Source: Sporomusa sp. (GTDB lineage: Bacteria > Bacillota_C > Negativicutes > Sporomusales > Sporomusaceae). From it: 11,222 bases of DNA. Where the stretch lies: NCBI GenBank assembly GCA_029256645.1, contig JAQSXM010000074.1, positions 1 to 11,222 on the forward strand. The letters run 5' to 3'. The translations under genes and the position numbers were made by a program. Of the stretch, positions 1 through 6,670 are shown in pieces; positions within the stretch are counted from its first letter, which is position 1, and each line of letters opens with the position of its first letter. The notes below the pieces were generated by a model, which was not told the origin of the DNA, searched no databases, and worked only from the letters and a program-made list of their open reading frames with translations.

Positions 1-52
1 CACCGGAAGAAATTTTAGCAGCAAATTCGTTAATGCTAACTGAGCTAAGCAT
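1..52 (-). CDS. N-terminal fragment of an unidentified protein, possibly cyclodeaminase/cyclohydrolase family
   Basis: Only the first 17 codons lie in the window, reading MLSSVSINEFAAKISSG from an ATG at 52-50. A strong Shine-Dalgarno AGGGGAGG (complement of 60-67) sits 7 nt before the ATG, so this is a real translation start. It lies 59 bp downstream of the fatty acid kinase stop on the same strand and is probably in the same operon. The pattern S-I-x-E-F-x-x-K-I-S-S resembles the N terminus of formiminotransferase-cyclodeaminase/FchA-type proteins, in which a P-x-P-G-G-G motif follows at once. That diagnostic motif would fall just outside the window, so the family is a guess. The start itself is well supported. 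Confidence 0.6.
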   Translation of the reverse strand, partial: MLSSVSINEFAAKISSG

Positions 53-111
53 AGTTTATCCTCCCCTAATCAAGTCCGGTACCCCTAATACTTCACAATT
101 GGGGACCAGTC

Positions 112-1749
112 TCACTCTACGCTGATAATAAACTGGTAATGCGGCTGTCCGCCAAAATATACCTCAATCTCAATACCACTCAGCTTTTCCCTCAGAATAC
201 CGGCTAAAGCCTGAGCCTCAGGCTCAGCAAGCTCAACCCCGTAATATAGGCTGATCATTCCGGTCTCAGGTCCGGTCAAGTGTTTGGTTAACGCTATAAC
301 TGCGCCTGCCAGATTGTCGGCCCATACTACAACCCTGCCTTCGATTACACCAATATACGAGCCTGCAGGCACAGTCTGACCCTGTACCTGCGAGTCGCGG
401 ACAGCAATCGTTACACTTCCTGATTTAACAGTTGCCTGGGCCTCAGTCATCAGGGCAATATTGGCCTCAATATCGCGATTGGGATCAAAGGCCAGTACCG
501 CAGCCAGGCCCTGCGGCACATTGACAGTCGGCAGAATTGCAACCCTGTCGCCTAACAGCTTCTTAGCCTGGGCGGCAGCCAGTATTATGTTTTTATTATT
601 TGGTAAAATAATATATTTCTCCGCCGGGCCATTATGAACAGCAGCCATAAATTCCTCCACAGGCGGATTCATGGTTTGCCCGCCGGAGATTATGACATCG
701 GCCCCCATCTGACGCATAATATCAATAAGGCCATCCCCTGCCACTACACTAATAACCGCTAAATTAACTTTATCCTGAAGCGGCTCTGCCTCGGTATTAA
801 AGGTGGCCAAAGGCTCGCTTTGTATTATTTCGCGGTGTTGATCAGCCATATTGTCAATCTTAATATCATGGAGCGTCCCCCAGGCAATGGCCGACTCCAG
901 TACAGCACCAGGATGAGCCGTATGAATATGCACCTTTAACACACTCTCACCCTGGGCAAGCACCAGGGAATCTCCCATTTGCTCCAGTTGCCGCTTAACC
1001 TCTCCGAGACCGGCCGTAAAACGCTTGACAATAAACTCAGTACAATAAGGATGCGCTATGTTCGTTTCCGCCACCATTGCAGGTACGGTAAGCGTACGGC
1101 CAAAATCGGCCTCAGGCCCGCTGAAGCGCCCTTCCAGCCCTTCAAGGCAACCGGCGAGAAACACAATGAGTCCCTGGCCGCCAGCGTCTACCACGCCAGC
1201 CGCTTTGAGTGCCGGTAACAGCTCGGGGGTACGCTTGAGTTCTTCCCGCCCGGCGCTGATTGCTTCACCCAGGATATCGGCAAAGGCCGCCCGTTCCCGC
1301 ACTGCCCGATGTGTCCCCTTCGCGATCCCTTTAGCTACTGTCAGAATTGTTCCCTCTACCGGCCGGGCAACTGCCCGGTAGGCGTAGAGAACACCATATT
1401 GAAACGCTTTGCCGACCTCCGCCGAGGTTGCTTTATCTTTTCCAGACAACCCCCGGGCAATACCTCGCAAGAGTTGGGACAGAATAACGCCGGAATTGCC
1501 CCGTGCGCCCATAATGGCGCTATCTGCTGCGCGGCGGGAAAGCGAGCCAATCCCCTCATCCGGCGCTTCGGCAACTGCTTTAGCTACCGCCCCTAATGTC
1601 AGCAGCATATTGGTGCCGGTGTCACCGTCCGGAACAGGGAAGACATTTAAACTGTTGATATATTCATGTTCGCGCATAAAGGCATTATACGCCCCGGCAA
1701 TCATGCGACGAAAATCTTTGCCATCAATTACATCGATACTTGGCTGCAT
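112..1749 (-). CDS. fakA: Fatty acid kinase FakA-like protein (DAK2 domain / DegV-associated)
   Basis: This 545-aa protein has the usual FakA length and layout. The N-terminal DhaL/DAK2 ATP-binding domain shows PVPDGDTGTNM (38-48), GARGNSGVILSQ (81-92) and DAGGQGL (188-194). The acidic DGDTG residues bind Mg-ATP in this family. The middle domain has YCTEF (235-239) and HIHT (274-277); C236, H274 and H276 lie where FakA proteins carry metal ligands. A DegV-like C-terminal domain follows, with SGGQTMNPP (355-363) and LPNNKN (382-387). Family role: with an acyl-carrying FakB (DegV) protein it phosphorylates exogenous fatty acids to acyl-phosphate for phospholipid synthesis, in the cytosol. It starts 21 bp after the DegV stop, with AAGGGGGT as ribosome site, so the two are cotranscribed. 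In these lineages the gene is often annotated only as 'DAK2 domain protein'. The lipid substrate is inferred. Confidence 0.9.
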   Translation of the reverse strand: MQPSIDVIDGKDFRRMIAGAYNAFMREHEYINSLNVFPVPDGDTGTNMLLTLGAVAKAVAEAPDEGIGSLSRRAADSAIMGARGNSGVILSQLLRGIARGLSGKDKATSAEVGKAFQYGVLYAYRAVARPVEGTILTVAKGIAKGTHRAVRERAAFADILGEAISAGREELKRTPELLPALKAAGVVDAGGQGLIVFLAGCLEGLEGRFSGPEADFGRTLTVPAMVAETNIAHPYCTEFIVKRFTAGLGEVKRQLEQMGDSLVLAQGESVLKVHIHTAHPGAVLESAIAWGTLHDIKIDNMADQHREIIQSEPLATFNTEAEPLQDKVNLAVISVVAGDGLIDIMRQMGADVIISGGQTMNPPVEEFMAAVHNGPAEKYIILPNNKNIILAAAQAKKLLGDRVAILPTVNVPQGLAAVLAFDPNRDIEANIALMTEAQATVKSGSVTIAVRDSQVQGQTVPAGSYIGVIEGRVVVWADNLAGAVIALTKHLTGPETGMISLYYGVELAEPEAQALAGILREKLSGIEIEVYFGGQPHYQFIISVE

Positions 1750-1770
1750 ACATCTACCCCCTTAACGAAG

Positions 1771-2610
1771 TTATTCACACTTATCCTGAAAGATCAGTCC
1801 AATAATCCCTGGTCCTAAGTGGGCTCCCAGGCATGAACCAATGCTTGTCAATGACACCGGAACATTGGGGTAACGCTGACTCACTGTATCATATATTTGC
1901 TTCGCCACATCCGGTGCTTCGCCGTGGGCAACACCAATATATTCGAGTTCCCCGTACTTATCCAGTTCTTCAATCATTCTTGCCAAAGCCCTTGACTTGG
2001 TACGGACTTTATCTAAGACCTGTACTTTTCCCTCACGCAATGTAAGGATCGGCTTAATTTGAAGAATAGAGCCAAATAACGCCGCCGCGCCACCAATCCG
2101 GCCACCCTTATGGAGATACTCCAGTGAGTCAGGAAGAAACAGCGTGTGGGTAGTATCGGCCATTCTCTGCAGGTGCGCTGCTATAGCACCGGCTGACTGA
2201 CCAGCCGCCGCCATAGTGAGTGCGACCTCAGCCATCTTTACCATGCCAATGGCAGATGTACAGGAATCAATAACATAAATCTCGCGACCTTTAAAATCTC
2301 TGGCTGCAGCCAGGGCCCCGTTGACTGTACCGCTCAAACCACCGGAAACCCCAATCATAATGACAGGATTACCTGCAGTGGCCGGAGCAAAGGCAGCGGC
2401 AAAATCACCGGGAGCCGGTTGAGAAGTGCGCGGATGGATCCCTTTTTCTTTGACAAGACGAAATAACTCGGCCGTACTGAGCTCCTGCTCATTCCACACA
2501 TTATCGCCTAATAAAACTTTTAACGGGACAACGTGAAGATTGGGATGGGTGGCTAGCATTTCTTGGGACACATTGGCAGTGCTATCTAACACTATATGTA
2601 TATTTGACAA
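1771..2610 (-). CDS. DegV family fatty-acid-binding protein (FakB-type)
   Basis: This 279-aa protein matches the normal length of DegV proteins. Hallmarks are HIVLDSTANV at the N terminus, TSQP (62-65), SGGLSGT (89-95), VIDSCTSAIGM (113-123) and LEYLHKGGRIGG (163-174), followed by the lipid-pocket segment QIKPIL (184-189) and GSCLGAHLGPG (258-268). FakB proteins hold a fatty acid in a buried tunnel and present its carboxylate to FakA for phosphorylation; the FakA gene follows 21 bp downstream. The start is TTG (2610-2608). It is the only codon that places the conserved IVLDST strand at the usual distance from the N terminus, and AGGAGAGGAG lies 10 nt upstream. No in-frame ATG or GTG exists nearby. 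Acyl-chain specificity cannot be read from the sequence. Confidence 0.9.
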   Translation of the reverse strand: MSNIHIVLDSTANVSQEMLATHPNLHVVPLKVLLGDNVWNEQELSTAELFRLVKEKGIHPRTSQPAPGDFAAAFAPATAGNPVIMIGVSGGLSGTVNGALAAARDFKGREIYVIDSCTSAIGMVKMAEVALTMAAAGQSAGAIAAHLQRMADTTHTLFLPDSLEYLHKGGRIGGAAALFGSILQIKPILTLREGKVQVLDKVRTKSRALARMIEELDKYGELEYIGVAHGEAPDVAKQIYDTVSQRYPNVPVSLTSIGSCLGAHLGPGIIGLIFQDKCE

Positions 2611-2645
2611 CTTGCGTAAACTCCTCTCCTAATACCTAAACTATA

Positions 2646-2674
2646 TTTTACCAAATAATCCGGCGCAAATACAC
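2646..2674 (-). promoter_or_regulatory. Possible promoter for the degV-fakA operon
   Basis: On the minus strand a TAAAAT hexamer (-10-like) lies about 25 bp before the ribosome site of degV, with the weak -35 candidate TGTATT 17 bp further upstream. Spacing is good and the region is AT-rich, but the -35 match is poor. It is the best candidate in the spacer and remains tentative. Confidence 0.3.
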
Positions 2675-2682
2675 AAAAATGT

Positions 2683-2740
2683 TGTCAGATTATCCTCTCA
2701 AGAATCGCAAACAAACCCGATAATATTATCTTGTCTGACA
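2683..2740. repeat. Nested inverted repeats in the divergent degV / ftsA-like spacer
   Basis: TGTCAGA (2683-2689) and TCTGACA (2734-2740) form a 7-bp inverted repeat with 44 bp between the arms. Inside it is the 12-bp perfect palindrome GATAATATTATC (2719-2730). The left arm continues into TTATC, which repeats half of that palindrome. The cluster lies between two divergent genes, so an operator for one or both is plausible. A metal or redox regulator might bind such an AT-rich palindrome, but no specific regulator can be named. Confidence 0.4.
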
Positions 2741-2798
2741 GGAAATAGGATATTGGGCAGCGAAACTACACCTATACAAGTTTATGCAGCTTACTACT

Positions 2799-2837
2799 GC
2801 CTAATACTAGGCGATTGCCCGAATAACCGGTAACCGG
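2799..2837 (+). promoter_or_regulatory. Structured leader segment upstream of the FtsA-like gene
   Basis: The 5' leader contains a perfect 5-bp hairpin, GCCTA-ATAC-TAGGC (2799-2812), and an 11-bp palindrome, CCGGT-A-ACCGG (2827-2837), within a stretch more GC-rich than the rest of the spacer. It does not match a riboswitch consensus I know. No convincing sigma-A promoter was found for the plus-strand gene, so I cannot say whether this segment is transcribed. Confidence 0.3.
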
Positions 2838-2885
2838 GAAACCGCGCTTAGCTAGGCGTCACAAGCAGCCGTAAGGAGTAACCCT

Positions 2886-5033
2886 ATGGACGATGATAAC
2901 CAGCTTCTCTTTGCATTAGATATCGGTACACGAAGCGTCGTTGGCTTAGTCGGCAAGACTGAGAACGGGGCGATCAAACTCTTGGCGTCAGACCGGCAGG
3001 AACACCATACCAGGGCCATGTTGGACGGACAAATTCATGATGTACAGGAAGTGGCCGGCGTATTAGCCTCAGTCAAAGCCCGTTTAGAAATCATCGCCGG
3101 CCCGCTAACCAAGGTTGCGGTAGCCGCTGCCGGGCGCGCCCTGTGTACGCTGCGGGCTGACTCTGAGCTCGAAACCGCCTCCCGCGGCACCCTCACCCCT
3201 GATGACGAACGCTCACTTGAACTGGCTGCCATCCAGGCAGCCCAGGCTCAGCTTGCCACCTCCGGCACTGTTTTGGACCCTGCAGATTACTACTGTGTCG
3301 GCTATAGTGTTGTCAGCTTTAGCCTTGACAGCACCCGCATCAAGAGTCTGATCGGTCAGCGTGGCAAACGCGCCGGCATCGAGGTGATCGCTACCTTTCT
3401 GCCCCGGCAGGTTATTGATTCACTACAGTCAGCCATCCAAGCGGTTGGCCTGGAGATGTCCACCCTTACCCTTGAGCCGATTGCCGCCATCAATGTACTG
3501 ATTCCCTCAACGATGCGGCACCTCAATCTGGTGCTGGTCGATGTCGGTGCCGGCACGTCAGATGTGGCGATTACCCGCGATGGCTCGGTAATCGCCTACG
3601 GCATGGTACCTTTTGCCGGTGACGAAATTACCGAAGCAATATCACAGCATTTTCTCTTAGATTTTAACATTGCCGAGACTGTTAAACGTCAACTGGGCGG
3701 CAAAAATAAGAAACTTACCTTTACAGACGTACTGGGCATGGCTCACAAGCTGCCGGCTAAAGATATTATTGCTGCCATGACCCCGAAAGTAGGCGAATTA
3801 GCACAAGCAATCGCCACTGAAATTCTGACCCTCAATACTGAGGCGCCGCAAGCTGTACTCTTAGTCGGGGGCGGTGCGCTAACGCCACTGCTGCCGGAAG
3901 CACTGGCCCAGGCACTTGACATACCACAGGCCAGGGTAGCCATCCGTCGCCCTGATTCAATGGAAGGCTTCATCGATATACCGGCAGAATTGTGTACCCC
4001 TGACGCCGTAACCCCGCTTGGGATTTTAAAACTGGCCGGCGGCCGCGCCTTAAACTTTGTTAATATCTTTGTTAATAAACGGCCAATCCGTCTCTTTAAT
4101 CTCAGCCGGTTGACAGTAGCCGATTCGCTCCTGGCTGCCGGCATTGATATCCGGGCACTGCGCGGCCGTCCCGGTATGGCCCTGACCATTACTGTTAACA
4201 GCGAAACCCGGTTTATTGCCGGCAGCCACGGTACTCCCGGCCACGTATTGTTAAATGGCCAGCCAACCCAACTAACCGGTGCTTTACATGACCAGGATGT
4301 CCTGGAGGTTATCCTTGGCGCAGACGGTACCGCACCAACGCCACAGCTTAAAGAGATAATTGCAATACCTGATCCATTAACAATCAGAGTCGATGGTAAA
4401 AGTTATGCCATCAAACCACAGATAACAGTCAATGGTCAACAAGCTGCACCTGACACAGTTTTGTGTGACCGCGACCAGATAAATTCCTCGCAATCGCTCA
4501 CGCTGGCCCAAGCGCTCCAGCTTCTTAACCTTAAGCCTGAACCTACCGAACACAGCTATCAGGTCAATGGAGCACAACGTTCCTATAAGGTATGGCCCAA
4601 ATATACCATAAATCATACGCTCGCGTCACTTAATCAATTATTAAGTACAGGTGATGTCGTTGAAACCCTCCAACTGCCGCCGCCCACGCTGGCAGAAGTG
4701 CTGGGGATTAATACAAACGAACTTGCTCCAGCCATCAGCATACTATTTAATGGCATGAATTGCCTTGTCCCTATTCGCCGCCATACAGTCACCGTCAACG
4801 GCCGGTTGGCTGAACCCTGCCAGCCGGCCAGCCCGGACAGCACTATTGAACTGATAACAGCAACAGACCCCCAGCCATTAATTAGCGATGTCCTATTAGC
4901 CGCCGATTTTGATCCACGCAGCCTGCCTGCTACAAGCAGGGTGACCGTGCTGCTCAACGGACTGCCGACTGAATTTACAGCTTACGTTAAAAATGGCGAC
5001 AAAGTAGATATCCACATTCAGGAATCCTGCTAA
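2886..5033 (+). CDS. FtsA-like actin-fold ATPase with C-terminal ThiS-like repeats
   Basis: The 715-aa protein starts at ATG 2886, with AAGGAG 7 nt upstream. Residues 1-385 form an FtsA/PilM-type actin fold: phosphate-1 loop LDIGTRSVVG (11-20), an FtsA-like 1C/SHS2 region (about 85-170, ending in KRAGIEVIATFLPRQ), phosphate-2 loop VDVGAGTSDVA (218-228), FAGDEIT (243-249) and adenosine motif LLVGGGALTPLLPEAL (325-340). Real FtsA is about 420 aa and ends in a membrane-binding amphipathic helix. Here that is replaced by about 300 residues of degenerate beta-grasp-like units (410-711), ending GDKVDIHIQESC. No signal peptide or membrane segment is visible. No ftsZ or division genes lie nearby, so it is probably a paralogue of the housekeeping FtsA. 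Polymer-forming or scaffold ATPase is a fair inference; the cellular role is unknown. The family is likely to be annotated as 'cell division protein FtsA'. Confidence 0.8.
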   Translation: MDDDNQLLFALDIGTRSVVGLVGKTENGAIKLLASDRQEHHTRAMLDGQIHDVQEVAGVLASVKARLEIIAGPLTKVAVAAAGRALCTLRADSELETASRGTLTPDDERSLELAAIQAAQAQLATSGTVLDPADYYCVGYSVVSFSLDSTRIKSLIGQRGKRAGIEVIATFLPRQVIDSLQSAIQAVGLEMSTLTLEPIAAINVLIPSTMRHLNLVLVDVGAGTSDVAITRDGSVIAYGMVPFAGDEITEAISQHFLLDFNIAETVKRQLGGKNKKLTFTDVLGMAHKLPAKDIIAAMTPKVGELAQAIATEILTLNTEAPQAVLLVGGGALTPLLPEALAQALDIPQARVAIRRPDSMEGFIDIPAELCTPDAVTPLGILKLAGGRALNFVNIFVNKRPIRLFNLSRLTVADSLLAAGIDIRALRGRPGMALTITVNSETRFIAGSHGTPGHVLLNGQPTQLTGALHDQDVLEVILGADGTAPTPQLKEIIAIPDPLTIRVDGKSYAIKPQITVNGQQAAPDTVLCDRDQINSSQSLTLAQALQLLNLKPEPTEHSYQVNGAQRSYKVWPKYTINHTLASLNQLLSTGDVVETLQLPPPTLAEVLGINTNELAPAISILFNGMNCLVPIRRHTVTVNGRLAEPCQPASPDSTIELITATDPQPLISDVLLAADFDPRSLPATSRVTVLLNGLPTEFTAYVKNGDKVDIHIQESC
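4113..5018 (+). repeat. Region coding for five degenerate ThiS/MoaD-like repeat units
   Basis: Residues 410-711 of the FtsA-like protein repeat with a period of about 60. A helix motif recurs as TVADSLLAAGID (410), TLAQALQLLNLK (539), TLAEVLGINTNE (601) and LISDVLLAADFD (665), with a weaker copy near 486. A strand with N/D followed usually by G recurs at N438, D503, N561, N622 and N691. A closing (G)D-x-V/I strand recurs at D471, D530, D590, D651 and D705. This order (TLAELL-like helix, V-x-V-N-G strand, G-D-x-V strand) is that of ThiS/MoaD beta-grasp proteins. No C-terminal Gly-Gly is present, so a sulfur-carrier role is unlikely and the units are probably binding or assembly modules. Confidence 0.6.
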
Positions 5034-5079
5034 GGCAAGAACAATCAATAGATTTAAGTAAATTTTGTAATAATTTTAC

Positions 5080-5109
5080 GCGGGACTGTGACGCACGTCA
5101 CAGTCCCGC
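5080..5109. promoter_or_regulatory. 30-bp perfect palindrome containing a CRP/FNR-type operator
   Basis: Arms GCGGGACTGTGACG (5080-5093) and CGTCACAGTCCCGC (5096-5109) are perfectly complementary around a 2-bp centre. The core (5087-5102) is TGTGA-N6-TCACA, identical to the classical CRP half-site pair. Hcp genes in several anaerobes are controlled by HcpR, a CRP/FNR-family regulator, so a member of that family is the likely ligand here. The arms are longer than an operator needs, so the RNA could also fold as a hairpin ending the upstream gene's transcript. No T-run follows, so that role is secondary at best. Confidence 0.7.
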
Positions 5110-5136
5110 ATTGTGTTATCCCCTATAATTAAGCCA
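5087..5136 (+). promoter_or_regulatory. Candidate activator-dependent (class II) promoter of hcp
   Basis: A perfect -10 box TATAAT lies at 5124-5129. The -35 position (5101-5106, CAGTCC) has no TTGACA-like hexamer and there is no TGn extension. Counting 7 bp past the -10 box gives a start at A5136. The TGTGA-N6-TCACA dyad is then centred at -41.5, the standard position of CRP/FNR class II activators, and overlaps the missing -35. A good -10 without a -35 plus this spacing argues for a promoter that needs an activator. Confidence 0.65.
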
Positions 5137-5167
5137 TAAGTTACAAAAAAACAAGGGGGATTTCAAA

Positions 5168-6466
5168 ATGAGTATGTTTTGTTACCAATGTGAACAAACT
5201 GCAGGCGGTAATGGTTGCACTAAAGTTGGTGTCTGTGGTAAGAATGAAGATATCGCCAGTCTTCAGGATACCCTCGTCTTCGGCCTCAAAGGCATTGCTG
5301 CCTATGCCCATCATGCCCGCGAACTGGGCGCCCGTGACGAGCAAGTGGACGCATTTATGCATGATGCCCTGTTCTTCACACTGACTAACGTAAACTTCAA
5401 CCTTGAAAACCACATCAACATGGTCTTAAAATGTGGTGAGATTAACCTCAAAGTCATGGAACTGTTAGACAAAGCCCATGTTGACCACTTTGGATCTCCT
5501 ATACCTACTGAAGTATTTACAGGTTTTAAAGCCGGCCACAGCATCCTGATCACAGGCCATGACCTGTTAGACCTGGAAGAACTTCTTAAACAAACTGAAG
5601 GTACTGGCATCAACATCTACACCCACGGCGAAATGCTGCCAGCTCACGCTTATCCTGAACTCAAAAAATACAAACACCTTGTCGGCAACTTTGGTACTGC
5701 CTGGCAAAACCAGCGCAAAGAGTTTGCGGCCTTCCCCGGTGCTATCTTAGTTACCACTAACTGTGTCATGCCGCTTACTGCCAATGAAACCTACGGTGAT
5801 CGTATCTTCACCCGCAGCGTAACCGGCCTCCAGGGTGGCAACCATATTGCCGACCGTAACTTTGCAGAGATTATCGCCAAAGCCAAGGCCCTGCCTGCAG
5901 CAGCTGATAAGGCTGGCGAATACACCCTGACCACTGGTTTCCATCACAACGCTATCCTTGGCCTGGCCGATAAGATTGTGGAAGCCGTTAAAGCCGGTAA
6001 GATTAAACGCTTCTTCCTCATTGGCGGCTGCGACGGTGCCAAACCTGGCCGCAACTACTACACCGAACTGGCTGAGAAAGTGCCGCAGGATTGCGTAATC
6101 CTAACTGTTGCGTGTGGCAAATACCGTTTTAATCACCTTGACTTCGGTAATATTGACGGTATTCCCCGCCTGATCGATCTGGGGCAGTGCAACAACGCCT
6201 ACTCCGCCATCCAGGTTGCCGTTGCTTTGGCCAAAGTATTCAATTGCGGTGTAAACGACCTGCCACTCTCCATCGTACTATCCTGGTTTGAACAAAAAGC
6301 AGTCGCAATCTTGCTCACCCTCTTACACCTGGGCGTTAAGAATATCCGCATCGGCCCATCGGCTCCTGCTTTCGTATCACCGGGAGTATTTAAAGTTCTT
6401 AATGAAGGTTTCGGCCTCCAGGCAATTACTACCCCTGATGAAGATCTAAAAGCGATCCTGGGCTAG
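5168..6466 (+). CDS. hcp: Hybrid cluster protein / hydroxylamine reductase, short form
   Basis: The N-terminal motif C5-x2-C8-x8-C17-x5-C23 binds the first Fe-S cluster. All expected ligands of the hybrid Fe-S-O cluster are present: H131 (GHDLL), E155 (HGEMLPAH), C199 (TNCVMP), C288 (GGCDGA, the persulfide position), C316 (ACGKYRF), C341 (LGQCNNAYSA) and E375 (WFEQKA, with K377). At 432 aa it lacks about 110 residues of the helical region found after the N-terminal motif in ~550-aa class I proteins, so it is of the short class III type. The enzyme is cytosolic; hydroxylamine reduction (EC 1.7.99.1) and NO reductase or protein S-nitrosylation roles have been reported for the family. AAGGGGGA lies 7 nt before the ATG. 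No reductase partner (hcr) is adjacent. Expression is probably activator-dependent (see the promoter entry). The stop codon TAG overlaps the end of a downstream inverted-repeat element. Confidence 0.95.
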   Translation: MSMFCYQCEQTAGGNGCTKVGVCGKNEDIASLQDTLVFGLKGIAAYAHHARELGARDEQVDAFMHDALFFTLTNVNFNLENHINMVLKCGEINLKVMELLDKAHVDHFGSPIPTEVFTGFKAGHSILITGHDLLDLEELLKQTEGTGINIYTHGEMLPAHAYPELKKYKHLVGNFGTAWQNQRKEFAAFPGAILVTTNCVMPLTANETYGDRIFTRSVTGLQGGNHIADRNFAEIIAKAKALPAAADKAGEYTLTTGFHHNAILGLADKIVEAVKAGKIKRFFLIGGCDGAKPGRNYYTELAEKVPQDCVILTVACGKYRFNHLDFGNIDGIPRLIDLGQCNNAYSAIQVAVALAKVFNCGVNDLPLSIVLSWFEQKAVAILLTLLHLGVKNIRIGPSAPAFVSPGVFKVLNEGFGLQAITTPDEDLKAILG

Positions 6467-6624
6467 TACCTTGTCAGCCTAATCCAGTGAATACTGACGG
6501 TCTATTTTCCGCAACCCTTCGTTGTCGTCAGTCAGCATACGTCCGGTATGCCTCCCTCCTCCGCCTTGGTTTACGAAAAATATCCTCGCCATTATTCTAC
6601 CGTTTCAGAGCTGACAAGGTACTA
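6464..6624. mobile_element. Candidate MITE: 161-bp inverted-repeat element starting in the hcp stop codon
   Basis: TAGTACCTTGTCAGC (6464-6478) and GCTGACAAGGTACTA (6610-6624) are perfect 15-bp inverted repeats. Between them is a long imperfect palindrome whose exact middle is the hairpin GCATAC-GTCCG-GTATGC (6535-6551). The halves are related along much of their length: the left has GAATACTGACGG and the right, read in complement, has GAATAATGGCGA. No reading frame is present. The outermost TA on both sides fits a TA target duplication, as made by IS630/Tc1-mariner-type transposases. Removing the element with one TA would turn the hcp end from GGC-TAG into GGC-TAA. It could also be a conserved structured RNA or extragenic palindrome; copy number would decide. 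Confidence 0.6.
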
Positions 6625-6630
6625 ATATAA

Positions 6631-6670
6631 AGGAAAGGACGAGTCACATTATCGTGATTCGTCCTTTCCT
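6631..6670. terminator. Bidirectional intrinsic terminator shared by hcp and the diguanylate cyclase gene
   Basis: The arms AGGAAAGGACGAGTCAC (6631-6647) and GTGATTCGTCCTTTCCT (6654-6670) pair over 17 bp with one G-T wobble around a 6-nt loop ATTATC. TATTT follows on the plus strand and TTTATAT on the minus strand, so it can work in both directions. The stop codon of the convergent diguanylate cyclase gene (6671-6669) lies at the edge of the right arm. Confidence 0.8.

Noticed and set aside
78..107. Hairpin-like GGT-a-CCCC ... GGGG-ACC between fakA and the next gene, considered as a terminator
   Set aside because: The stem is short with a bulge, the loop is 15 nt and no T-run follows. The next gene's ribosome site starts close by, so readthrough is more likely.
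979..1765. Several plus-strand open frames of 70-120 codons across the fatty acid kinase gene
   Set aside because: They lie opposite a clearly conserved gene, lack ribosome sites and family features, and are explained by GC-rich antisense codons.
2786..2885. Known riboswitch classes (c-di-GMP, cobalamin, SAM, TPP, ZTP) in the leader of the FtsA-like gene
   Set aside because: None of their conserved core sequences could be found by eye.
3743..4189. A 148-codon minus-strand open frame within the FtsA-like gene
   Set aside because: Its composition (rich in Ser, Arg and Ala) is typical of antisense shadow, and the plus-strand frame carries all ATPase motifs.
5080..5109. The 30-bp palindrome taken only as a terminator of the FtsA-like gene
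   Set aside because: No T-run follows on either strand, while the core matches a CRP/FNR operator at the exact class II position for hcp. A minor terminator role is not excluded.
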